Source: Bemisia tabaci (lineage: Eukaryota; Arthropoda; Insecta; Hemiptera; Aleyrodidae). From it: a DNA stretch of 64,000 nt. A program made the translations under genes and the position numbers. Within the stretch, counting starts at the first letter, position 1, and each line of letters starts with the position of its first letter. The notes beneath the pieces are model-generated. The model did no database searches, was not told where the DNA came from, and saw nothing but the letters and a program-made list of their open reading frames with translations. This document shows, piece by piece, positions 10,741-20,606 of this stretch. Where the stretch lies: contig NC_092800.1 of the NCBI RefSeq assembly GCF_918797505.1, positions 30,184,263-30,248,262 on the forward strand, read 5' to 3'.

Positions 10741-12337
10741 TTTTTGAATCTCGAGATAAATTAAGATCAAGTTTGCCCGAGATATGCTCTGGTATGTCCA
10801 AATCAATAGTCATTTAGAAATGGAAGAAATATGTTTAAAGGTTTCTCAAGAGGTCCATGAAGGGCGTGTATGTCTAAAATTTGAACCGAACATTGCTCCT
10901 AAAGGAGTTACACATAGCGATTGAAGGAGGGGGATGATAAAGCACCTGTATGTCAACAAAAACGTGAAAATTTCACAGAAAAGTTTTTACGCAACAGAAA
11001 GTATTTTTTGGACCTCTATTCATCATTATATATTATGCGTAAAAACACATTTCTTTACTCCTAACTCTCTCTTCTTCGTTCATTTAAGAAATTTTCCGCA
11101 TATATGCTCGGTCATAATTTTTTTTCTCTTCTTATTTTGTTATGTATCAGAGGGGCGCGTTTTCGGCGCGCCAAGGGGGCGTATCTGCCAATGGCAGATT
11201 GGCCTTATGGCCAGTCCGATCCGAGCCTGTTTCACTTACTTATTCAACCTCCTCTCATCAATGTCAATCGTGATGAGGTCTCCCAAGGGAAGGAATTGAT
11301 AAAGAACAATTATGAATACATGCTCTTAGTGGCCGCTCTAACTGGGGCCGAAATACTACGAGTCTAGGTTTCTCTCTGTTGTGATTTAAATTTTCATTGA
11401 ACGACATGGCAATCATAATATACTAATTGCGATTAATTGCGGAAAATTGAGACATTTTTGTGAAATTTGACAACATTGATAAGCGTTCATTAGTTCTATT
11501 TCATAGGTGCCACATTTTTCAATACAAATCTTAATATTCGAGCTTTGCTTGAATGCTACCAACACGGTAACTCCCCACTTAAAAATCTTGATTTCGAGAA
11601 ATGTTTGAGCCCTACGGTGGAAGTTCCCGCTTTGAAATTACCTTATTTATACGATCATCAGAGGGATCTCTTGTGGATGAAATTATTGAGTCATTAAGTA
11701 TCATTCTCAGCCACAGAAATCGTGTGTCAGCGTCCGCATATCGAATACATCAAGATTCAATGAACCCGCCGGATTCAGGAATTTGAAAACCTCGAAGAAG
11801 ACATACACGTTTATAATGCTACGGTGGGAAGTTTTGACTTGAACTAGTCATATCTTGGATAATTAAGATATTATCAGATTCTAGTGTGTACAAACTTCCG
11901 AACTACAAGAATCTCCCTCTCCACTTTCCCCCCTGGAACCAATTTCGGCTCTTCCCGTCATTCATTGTCGGTCTCAAAAGACGGCTACCTTCACACTGTA
12001 ACAGTAGCAACAAACACACAAAAAATACCGAATATTGGAGAAGGCTGTTCCTTATTGGAGAGCTCTTCTAACGAGTAACTCAGGAATTTTGATTATAAAT
12101 CCTCTAACAGGAGTCTAGAAACCATTCTTCAGGACATTTACCACCCGCTCAATCACACAACACACAACTTTATGCTTTCCCGGTGGGAATGCTAAATCGT
12201 ATAATTCTCGTAAATCGTTACACGCTGATCAATACATTTTTTTTTCCTTTTAATGTTTATGTGGTTCAAATGTCTGTATCTGAAGTACTTAACGATTGAA
12301 ATTTCGGTTACTACTGTTTTGTAGTGGGCTCCTCGAG
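10741..12337. other. No recognisable gene or repeat
   Basis: Reading both strands gave no conserved protein motif. Open frames at 10934-11367 overlap each other and have no domain. Confidence 0.4.
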
Positions 12338-12612
12338 CGGGCTGATTTTTGAAATTTATAGACAAATCTATGGACAAAAACGACAAAAGGGATATGGAGA
12401 GATCCTATTGGTGGCATCTAGAAGCGGGGGGGGGGGGGGGTCGCAATGAACGAGGGAGGTAGGTGATAGACAAACTATCGGCAAACTCTACGAGCGACCC
12501 TATAGTTAGTCCATCATTTTCCCCCTTTGTCTATGACAACTACTCATTGCAACCAACAGAATCGCTCTGTGTTCGTTATGTCTTCCTTGTCTATCGCTTT
12601 GTCTATAAATTT

Positions 12613-12767
12613 CATAGAGTACACAGAGTCGTAATGTAATTGGGAGAGCTGGCGCCACTTTTAAGCATTTTCCATGTCCCGAATTCCGAGACTCCTGTGT
12701 GACGCCGGGTCACTTTTTCGATACATAATCGATTGTTTGCGATACACGGGTACCCGGCCATCCGATG

Positions 12768-12819
<52 letters not shown>

Positions 12820-12974
12820 AGGAGATAGGAATTACCGCGTATTCCACACCGCCATTTTGGATCGAAAATGTATCGAAAAAGCGACCCAAACTCGGCGCAC
12901 ACCGGGCTCGGAACTCGTCGAGCAGAACATGGCGCCAGCTCTCCCAATTACATTACGACTCTATGTACTCTATG
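12613..12974. mobile_element. hAT-like MITE with an exact 8-bp duplication
   Basis: Inverted ends CATAGAGTACA continue through TCGTAATGTAATTGGGAGAG into CTGGCGCCA, about 45 bp with one mismatch. ATAAATTT at 12605-12612 is repeated at 12975-12982. Eight-base duplications and CA ends are characteristic of hAT elements. There is no transposase frame. Confidence 0.82.
12768..12819 (+). repeat. ACA/CAA trinucleotide microsatellite
   Basis: About 17 units. It creates artificial polythreonine, polyasparagine and polycysteine open frames on the two strands. Confidence 0.95.
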
Positions 12975-12995
12975 ATAAATTTCAAGAATCAGCCT

Positions 12996-13420
12996 GCTGG
13001 AACACACGATTTACAATTTAGAATCAATGCCGCGGCCCCAAAACGCGACAATCGAAGCGCGGAACTCGCGACATCGGAGTCCGACAAAAGGGGACGGCTC
13101 TGCGGGCGCCGGGGGACGAGTGAGGGGGGCCGGGGGGCGCGGTTGAAACAAAAAGCAGGAGGGAAGAGAGTCGGGAGCAGTCGGGAGCTGGGCGTCGCGG
13201 CGACACGCAACACAGCTCACGGCGAGGCGGAGGCGGGCTCTCATTGGTCCGCGCGCTCGGGTCACGTGACGCCGCCGACTCAGCCTCACCTCTTTCGCCG
13301 GCCTCCCGAACGGCCAACCCGAAACGAAGAACGAACGCGAGTGCCAGGCAGCGAGCCTCCAGGTGCAGTTGCTGCCACATGCATGTTGACCGTGGTCACC
13401 GGTTAATGCGAAGCACGGAG
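12996..13420. other. CpG-rich block, possible distal regulatory region
   Basis: Dense CG dinucleotides from about 13030 to 13335, with TCACGTGAC near 13260. It lies about 3.3 kb upstream of the presumed pb promoter block. Frames are open on both strands but mutually overlapping, so I do not call a gene. Confidence 0.4.
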
Positions 13421-15280
13421 AGTTCAAAATGATTAAAATTTTAAAGGGTTCCCTCCACGGATTTACGGACTATATTTTAGAAACTCCGCACTAACAGTTG
13501 TAATTCGTTTTGCAATTAGGAATTACAATTTCTGGCTCGTCTGTGAAAACAGTTATATATGCAGATGGAAACGGTTGGGTACGTGCGTTGTTTCTAAATT
13601 AAGCCAAAAATTATAGTTCACTTGCAAAATATGGTCCGATTAAGGGACTTGGAAGACAAGTGGGATAGGTGCAGTTTTTTTTTTTTGTCAATTTTCGAGA
13701 AAAGATTCAGAATCTTGATCGAAGTCATACGGAGAACAGGGTTCGCCTAAAAAACGAAGTGCATACGCTTTTGCGTCAGAGGAGCGACGAAATGGCATGC
13801 GAGGTCGATGCAATTATTTAAAATCATAATTTGTGCCTTTACTCGTGGTTTTTACCCTTGCACTGAGAAATGCTCGGAATTTAGGTTTTTTTCCACTGAG
13901 ACAGATATGCAAAGTGGTTAAAAAAAGTTTAAAGTGCAATTTTGGTGGAATTGCTCGGTAGTGCAATGCGTCGATCGTCAAAGAAAAGTGCGCTCCTTTA
14001 AAAACTTCTTCTTCTTCTTCTTCTACTAACGACTAGGGCATGGCCCTGTTTGTCAAGCCTTCGAGTGCCGAGCACAAAATATTAAAAATATAATAATTAT
14101 CTGTAAAGATTCGTCAAGTCTTAAGTTTAAAAACTTAATTTCTAAAAATTGGATGGTTATACCCTTCTTCAAATAACCTGTTCAATTCGGAGGTTAACGC
14201 TACTTATGTTCGCTAAGTAATAGCTGATCAGCAACTTTTTTGGCAAAACATCGAATCATAAGCATGTATCTGAACCAAAAAAACGCGCAGAATCGGAAAG
14301 CATCCACGGAAATAAAATGGCTCAGGAATCAAAATATAATGGTAACGTGGTGGTAAAATGCATTTTACCACCACGGTAAACCATGGTATGCGATGATGAG
14401 ATTAACTTTTCTCTAAAAGCTCTAAGAAAGAAAAAAGTTGACAATGCTTTGTATCTTTATTTTTATTCTCTGATTTGACGAGTTTGAAAAAAAATTGCGA
14501 ACAAAACTTAAAAATATGTAGGTACAAACAAATATGATGCCACGTGAGCGCGAATCATGGCATATGCCAATATTTTACAGAGAAAACAAATCATGCTCAA
14601 AATTGTTGACTTGGGGTCACTAAAATATTTGCCAAGTATGATGGATTAGCGGATTCTCGGAGCTGCGCCTCTGAGGGCCTTCTTTCAAACTCGTTTCAGC
14701 CGTGACGAGATACATGCATACTTTGCTTCCTATTCGGTCTATTTGTTTGTTAGTATGCTATGCTTATTCACACGGCATTTTTTTTACGATTTGTTTTACA
14801 TATAGTTAATCTTTTAACTTCGGAGCTAGACTCTGCAATCAGAGTCATGAAGTCAATTCAAGATAATTGGAACTACCCGTTACTTTACCGTGTCCCGAAT
14901 AATTTTACGAAGTTTAACGACGCAAGATATAGAATTTCCAAGAATAATAAGTTAAAATATCATTATACGATAGAATAATCAGGAGCATCATGAAGTATAG
15001 GAAAGATTTTAAATTTATACCGGAAATCTCGGTTATTTTTCTAGGCAAAAGCAAAGCTTGTCCCTTTCTCCAGCATAAATTCTTCCATCAAAGAAAGTAC
15101 TTAAATTTCGTTCATCGAAATTCTGTTATATTCTAAAAATCACTCACAATGATGCTAAACACAGAATAAACTGCAGAACAATCAGCATAAATAACCTAAA
15201 ATTGTGAATAATTATGACGATATAAATTAAGTAATAAAGTGGAAAACAAAGAGAATGTAAAAGCAGCCCGAAACAGAAAC
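13421..15280. other. No recognisable gene
   Basis: AT-rich, with a CTT repeat near 14005-14022 and the palindrome at 14346. Nothing else was recognised. Confidence 0.4.
14346..14375. repeat. Perfect 30-bp palindrome
   Basis: CGTGGTGGTAAAATG is followed at once by its exact reverse complement with no spacer. The centre is TGCA. Confidence 0.9.
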
Positions 15281-15359
15281 GACAATCGAAAACACAGGAA
15301 AATGCGGAAACAAGGCTAATTTAGCTTTGTCTCCGCATTTTCCTGTGTTTTTTATTGTC
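15281..15359. repeat. 79-nt long-stem hairpin
   Basis: Two 39-nt arms (15281-15319 and 15321-15359) pair at about 35 of 39 positions with almost no loop. The core stem is ACACAGGAAAATGCGGA and its reverse. It could be a MITE remnant or a small-RNA precursor. Confidence 0.75.
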
Positions 15360-15544
15360 ATTACCTAATAAACGCGGAGGTGTGTTAGGTGGATTTTTTA
15401 CGTGAATCGAAGAAAAATGATTTTCGAACTAAGTTTCCTTGAAATTTGTGGATTTTTAAGCTATTATTCTGACGAGCCAATTCAACGAAGGTAATTCTTG
15501 GGCTATAAAATAAGGAGAAACATTTTTTTTTGCAACTGTTCAAG

Positions 15545-16560
15545 TGTCTCGTGTTATTAATGAAACCGGGAATCGGGGAAACTTGTCCAAAACAACGTCC
15601 GTCCCATTGTTAACGCTATGACCGTTAACTTGTTTCGGGACAAGACGAAGTCTCATTAAAATTTTAGTTTAACAATAAAAAAATAAATAACGTTAAAAGG
15701 AAAAAATAAAGTTGAAAGAAATTTATGCTTGAACAATATCTTTGGTCCTTCAAGCAAAACCCCAGCCAATTGAACTACATTTTGCAATCAGGAACTACAA
15801 TTTCTATCTCAGTTTAGAGACAATGTGTGTACCATCAGTTTCCCGCATACAGGTTTATTTTTACAGGTGAGCCAGAAATTAGTTCCGAATAGCAAAATGC
15901 AGTCCATTTAATCAACTAATGATATAAAAAAAAGCTTTCAGCAAGTAATCATCAGGTTATCTTACGCAAGGCTCTCTATAATCAAGGAGAACTACATAGA
16001 AAACTCAACGCAAAAATTTGGTTCATATGGAAAGTAAGACACAAGATAACCCAAGCCTATGGTTGACTCCTGGGTTTCGCACTTGCAGTCTCTCCGTCAT
16101 TTTCTGCGCTAGTGCCAAAATCAACGCAAAATTTGAGTTAGCTTGTACGCCACTTCCTGACACGACCAAAGTAACATAAAAAAACAAATATCGGACCAAA
16201 ATCAACACAAAATTTGAGTTGGCTTGTGTTTCACTTCCTACACTATAACCAAAAGTAACACAAAATACAAATATTTGTATCAGTGCTCCTCCGCAATAAC
16301 TGCCTCCGATTTGTGTACGTCCAGATGTCGCGTGTCATCAATCAAGCCGGAAATCACTCTCGATTTCGAACCGAAAATCGAGAAATTTGAAAATCAAAAT
16401 TTGAGTTGGTCTCTACTGTCTATATTAACCAAAAGTAACACAAAAACACAAATATTTATATCAGTGTATCTCCGCAATAAAGTCTCTGTGTCCAGATGTC
16501 GCGTGTCATCAATCAAGCCGGAAATCACTCTCGATTTCGAGCCGGAAATCGGGGAAAACT
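15545..16560. repeat. Degenerate tandem array upstream of pb
   Basis: Blocks sharing ATCAACACAAAATTTGAGTT, CAAAAGTAACACAAAA and GTCGCGTGTCATCAATCAAG recur at about 16112, 16203 and 16398. An older relic with CTCGTGTTATTAATGAAACC is near 15550. The last two units are about 85-90% alike by eye and about 180 bp long. Confidence 0.75.
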
Positions 16561-16599
16561 CGTCCAACACAACGCCGCGAACGTTCCGTTGTTTCGGCG

Positions 16600-16960
16600 G
16601 CCAAGATGGAGTTTTGATTGACAGGCGAGCGGGGCGCATGCGCCGTGGTTGGCGCGAAGAGGATGGCGGCAGCGGCAACAGAACTCGCTTCGCCTCGCCT
16701 CGGCCCGAAGACACCCCGTTCTCATTTGGTGGGTTCCCGCCAGCCGCTCTCTCGGGCCCTCAGCCGTCCTCAGTCTCACGACAACAGCCGCAACTTTTTC
16801 TTCTTCCCGCGTTTGTTTACGCCGCGCCTTGTTTTCCCCGCGAGTTTTCCACGCTTTTCCGCTTTCGTAATTCTCATTCGTCCGTAGAATTCTCATTTCG
16901 TCCGTAGAATTTCTCGTTTCGTCATCGGATGCCTCCGTGAGCGGTCTGTTCCTTCGCACG
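16600..16960 (+). promoter_or_regulatory. CpG-rich promoter-like block upstream of pb
   Basis: The block contains the NRF1/Ewg-type palindrome GGCGCATGCGCC (16633-16644). It also has two YY1/Pho-like sites, CCAAGATGGAG near 16602 and GAGGATGGCGGCAGC near 16660. It ends 1.07 kb before the pb start codon on the same strand. No TATA box is obvious. The transcription start is not determined, so its role as the pb promoter is an inference from position and motif content. Confidence 0.5.
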
Positions 16961-18028
16961 GTGGTGACACAAAACTCTCCGGTTTCGTAATCTACACGGT
17001 TTTTTTCACGTGAATCTCAAAATGGTGCGGTACTTTTAAGGGTTTTTTCTGAATTTTCGACAAATTTTCCTACAATTTCCAGCTCCCTTGAAGTTTTTCC
17101 GTATTGTGCGTTCGTGTCTCAACACGAGGGTCAATTTTCAGTCGAGCCGAAGCATAAAATCCTCTTTTTTCTCTCGAATCTCAAATTAGTGCGTTGAATA
17201 TGAGGTTTTTCTTGTTTTTGTGACGGATTTCCCTGCCGATTCCTGTTACTGCCGTTTTGCACGATCGTGACTCAACATGAGGGTCAATTTTCCGTCACAG
17301 CAAAAGCGTAAAACTCTCTGATTTTATGTTGCCTTTTTTATTTTCATTCGCGAACTGAAGTGCGTTTTTCGGGCTGAACATCGCTAGAATCCGTTAAATC
17401 TGTGACACAAAACTCCTGAGCTTTTTTTCCGTTATACCCGGCGTTTGATATCGTTGAAAAATAGTCTGAAACGGTGTTTTCTAAAAGTTCTCTTACGTTT
17501 TTCAACGCGAAAAATTTGTGTTTAAAAGTTCGCAGTAACGCGTTCAACACAACAAGCTTCCTTCTTGAATATGTGACTGGTCAGTCACCAATTTTACGGT
17601 GTGATTCCAGTGTGATTGTCCCGAAACCATGTCGGCGGTGTCACGTGGTGTCGGAGGGTATACCGAGACCTTTTTCTGCAACCGCGGTCGGGATTCTTGT
17701 CGGTGACTTTCAAAGTTGTGTGTGCTTTTTACCTAGAAAAAGAATTATTATGGATTAAGTTGTGTGCCGAAACGAACCCAGATTTGATTAAAAAGTGCAA
17801 TTTTACGTAAAAAAATGATCGGAAACACGTCCCTCTAGGCCACGGTTTTCATTAAACGTTGCAATATTAGCCCGTAGCGTCAACCGCTGATAAAAAGTGC
17901 AATTCTTCGAGTAGTTTTATCGTGTCGTAGTCAATTTTTAACACATTTTTTCACGAGTGATTTTGCAAGATTGATGTTGTTAATTGTGATACCTCCCGGA
18001 TGAAGTGTTGAGTCGTTGCCCCCAAACC
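16961..18028 (+). other. Probable pb 5' leader with degenerate internal repeats
   Basis: At 16961-17420 three or four degenerate units recur, seen as TCTCAACACGAGGGTCAATT near 17115 and CTCAACATGAGGGTCAATTT near 17272. Each is followed by an AAA(A/C)TC(C/T)TCT-like stretch. Several short upstream frames exist. An in-frame TGA at 17987-17989 lies 39 nt before the ATG. An unspliced leader is assumed; an intron here cannot be excluded. Confidence 0.45.
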
Positions 18029-18542
18029 ATGATGAAAAGTCAAGAGCTCCTTTTGGATTCCCGCGTGAAACCGCACATCGTCCCCCCCTCGGCCCCTCAT
18101 CTGGACCACGTGACCACGGACCAGGATGAAGACGACGATGAAGAGGGTGGTGAGGAGGAGGGTGACGATGATGATTATCTAGGGTCCGGCGACGGGATCA
18201 AGCGGGGACACTCGCCTGGATCCCGGATCGAGACAATCGACACCTGCGGGAACAACGGGTTCTGGATGGCGGCGGTTTCGGCGGCCGCCGGGGGGACGAT
18301 GCCCCCCGGGGCACCCCTGGATTCAGGGCTGCCCTCCGAGTCGGGGTTCATCAGCTCGCAACCCTCCATGGCCGAGTTCATCTTGCCACACCATATGCAG
18401 GATATGCCGCCGTCCCCCTCGGGGTCCTCCGTCGGGGGCATGTACCCCGCGAATATGCTCGACCAGCAGCAGGCCGGCGTCAACGTTCAGGAGTACCCCT
18501 GGATGAAGGAGAAGAAAACCACTAGGAAAAGTAGCCAGCAAG
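18029..18542 (+). CDS. pb: Proboscipedia, first coding exon (partial gene)
   Basis: This exon encodes the N-terminal 171 residues, plus one base of the next codon, of the Hox2-class homeodomain transcription factor proboscipedia. The family specifies mouthpart identity in insects and acts in the nucleus with the cofactor Extradenticle. Visible features in order are an acidic run (residues 31-49, Asp/Glu-rich), a GFWM patch (77-80), GFISSQPSMAEF (106-117) and EYPWMKEKKT (155-164). The SQPSMAEF block is conserved at or near the N-terminus of pb and vertebrate Hox2 proteins, and the last motif is the Exd-binding hexapeptide region. I chose the ATG at 18029 because an in-frame TGA lies at 17987-17989 and no other ATG intervenes; a second ATG follows immediately. 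The exon ends at CAGCAAG, giving a phase-1 junction. The homeobox is not in this exon and no homeobox exon was recognised to the window end. The acidic run is absent from the fly protein as I recall it. Confidence 0.95.
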
Positions 18543-18550
18543 GTAGGGAA
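18540..18550 (+). other. Splice donor of pb exon 1
   Basis: AAG|GTAGGGA places the exon end at 18542 and the GT at 18543-18544. Reading past it gives GRESRFRFLSH and a stop, which does not resemble Hox sequence. Splicing a few residues after the hexapeptide suits the gene structure of the family. Confidence 0.85.
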
Positions 18551-18667
18551 AGTAGGTTTCGTTTTTTATCTCATCTTCTCTATTTTATGTAGCTCTTAAG
18601 TTTTTGATCACCGTCGGGAAAAAACTCTTGTCCATTTGAGTAGAGTGTCCATTTTGTTTTACACTTA

Positions 18668-18917
18668 CACTGGAAAAAAAAAAAAACACATTACATCGAG
18701 AGTCCAGAGTCCAGAGTCTTAAAAACATTGACAAGAAAAAATATTCTTGATTCAATCGGATTTTTGCTTGAATCAAAACGAAATCCGCTTAAATTAAGAG
18801 GCTTGGTTCTTGATTTAAGCTAGATTCTGATTGAATCAAGAGTACTTTTTCAAGTCGATGTTTTTAAGAGTCTGGACTCTAGATCCAATGTTTGTTTGTT
18901 TTTTTTTTTTTTCAGTG
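18668..18917. mobile_element. Family A MITE, copy 3, inside presumed pb intron 1
   Basis: CACTGGAAAAAAAAAAAAAC to TTTTTTTTTTTTCAGTG with TA on both sides. It contains a small local duplication of AGAGTCCAG. It begins 125 nt after the pb exon end and can fold into a long hairpin if transcribed. Confidence 0.9.
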
Positions 18918-19325
18918 TACCATGAAAAAACACTCGGGCTGCAGGGACTAAATGTCGGTTTATGGTGAACACCAAGGTTTTTCGGTTCAGCTGACCGAAG
19001 TTTTCGGTTACAGGAATAGACCTCCTGTCAGCTCAACCAAACATCGGTTTTCCTGACCGAATTATTTGAATCACAATCTTGAGCGTTCAATATGGACCCA
19101 ACCATCTTAATCTCGTGTTGCAGTCAGCAAAAGGGATTTATTTTTCAGAAAAAAAGGTAGATTCGTTAACAAAGGCAAGAAGGATTTTAAAATGTCTCGA
19201 TAAAGAAGGTTTACGTTGAATGTTGGGATAGCGGTAAGGCGTCGACGAAGAGATTCCACGAATTTTTTCAAATGACTTTTGGAAATATGGGCACATGTGA
19301 CCTTTAGGTCTCGTAAAGCGGTGTG

Positions 19326-19571
19326 TTACCGTGCTAGAAAAGAACGACGTATGAGCAAAAAGGCGTTACCATATTTCTTCCAATTAGGTAAAACAAAATT
19401 ACTAGGAAATTGCTGAATATTTTGTATCCAATTTTTCACACAATTATGTTCGCAATTGTATTTAAAATTTCAAGGAAAAATATGCATACCTCTCTTCAAA
19501 AATTCACGTTTAATTCGGAGAAATTTGGCAACTTTCGATTGCGTATACGGGGTTCTTCTTCAGCACGGCAA
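19326..19571. mobile_element. Family B MITE, diverged copy
   Basis: Starts TTACCGTGCTAGAAAAGAAC then GACGTATGAG, and ends TTCTTCAGCACGGCAA. The flanks TGTG and TGTA suggest a decayed 4-bp duplication. Confidence 0.75.
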
Positions 19572-20500
19572 TGTATTGCGCTGTAGCAGCAACCTTTATG
19601 TATTTGTGCTTTTCAATTCGGAGCCTACTTCGCCTTCAAACAACCGGTGTGATAGGTATTAACTCAGTGCAAAGTCTACTCGTTTTTTGAAGTAAATTCC
19701 GCTCTCATAGAGAGGAATAACCTCTCTATACGTTCTCCATTTTTACGGCACATATTTCACTCTTTACTCATATCTCTCGGATTATAGGGACAAAAAAGAA
19801 TCCTGTGTGGATTTTAGTCCAAAATTTCCAACGATATGGTATTTGAACAATTTCATTCCTAATAATTTGAAGAGTATTTTTTACTCTTTTCCCCAAGAAA
19901 ATTAAATCTGCTATGCAGTTCTTCTCTTATTAAGTTTTTCTTTCTTCTTTGCTATGACGTAATTTCTATTTACTTGACGCGAACATGTATAAAGTAGATT
20001 AAAAAGCTGATAAACGTACTTGTTCATTTTCTTTGAGATATTCAACGCGTAAAACTTGAATCGAGGGAAGGTATATGTCACGTCCAAATTGATCTGCTTA
20101 GTCAATAAAAAACAAAATGACGCGGTCAAGCTGTGAAAAAGCTGAGTGCTTCATAGAAAAGTTAGGTATTAATTCTAGCCATGATTCACATGAATTTTTG
20201 TAAATGGTTACTAAATCTCGCCTCCTAGAATTTTAAATTGTCATTTTTACATGGAATAGAATACCTACACTGGAAATCCTTTCAAATTAAGGAGTATATG
20301 TTTTTCACATCTCCAAGATAAAATGGATATCCTACTGGGTTGGCGAGAAAATTATCTAGGAGTACATTTTTGCACTGAGTTTTTGACTCAAATTACGGAA
20401 ATTCTTTTTCCCTCTGCTGTGGGTAGTTATGCTCATTGTCATTTTCCCTGGCAAGGTTTAAAATAGATATTAGGTTAATATAGCTATTGCTTATCGAAAA

Positions 20501-20606
20501 TTTCATCCACAGAAAATTTCATTCAGATTTTTGTACTATGCATTGGAATAACAATCTGAATGAAATTTTCTGTGGATGAAATTCAGATTGTTATTCCAAT
20601 GCATAG
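20501..20606. repeat. Snap-back inverted duplication
   Basis: The arm TTTCATCCACAGAAAATTTC (20501 onward) is reversed at about 20552-20581. Positions 20581-20606 then repeat, in reverse, the loop sequence CTATGCATTGGAATAACAAT. Two consecutive strand reversals are visible. Confidence 0.85.

Larger units (their letters stand above)
12338..12995. mobile_element. Family C MITE with a nested hAT-like insert
   Basis: Starts GGGCTGATTTTTGAAATTTA then TAGACAAATCTATGGAC. The right end AAATTTCAAGAATCAGCC is displaced by the 362-bp insert at 12613-12974. A run of about 14 G lies at 12427-12440. Confidence 0.75.

Noticed and set aside
12765..13406. 213-codon open frame on the + strand
   Set aside because: It begins in the ACA microsatellite (polythreonine), runs out of a MITE into a CpG-rich block, and overlaps equally long frames on the minus strand.
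16224..16907. 227-codon open frame upstream of pb
   Set aside because: Its first half is two units of the tandem array and its second half is CpG-rich promoter-like DNA. Frames on both strands are open there and no domain is visible.
18005..18028. Upstream GTG extension of the pb frame
   Set aside because: Eukaryotic initiation at GTG is unlikely; the ATG at 18029 follows an in-frame stop and two ATGs lie in tandem.
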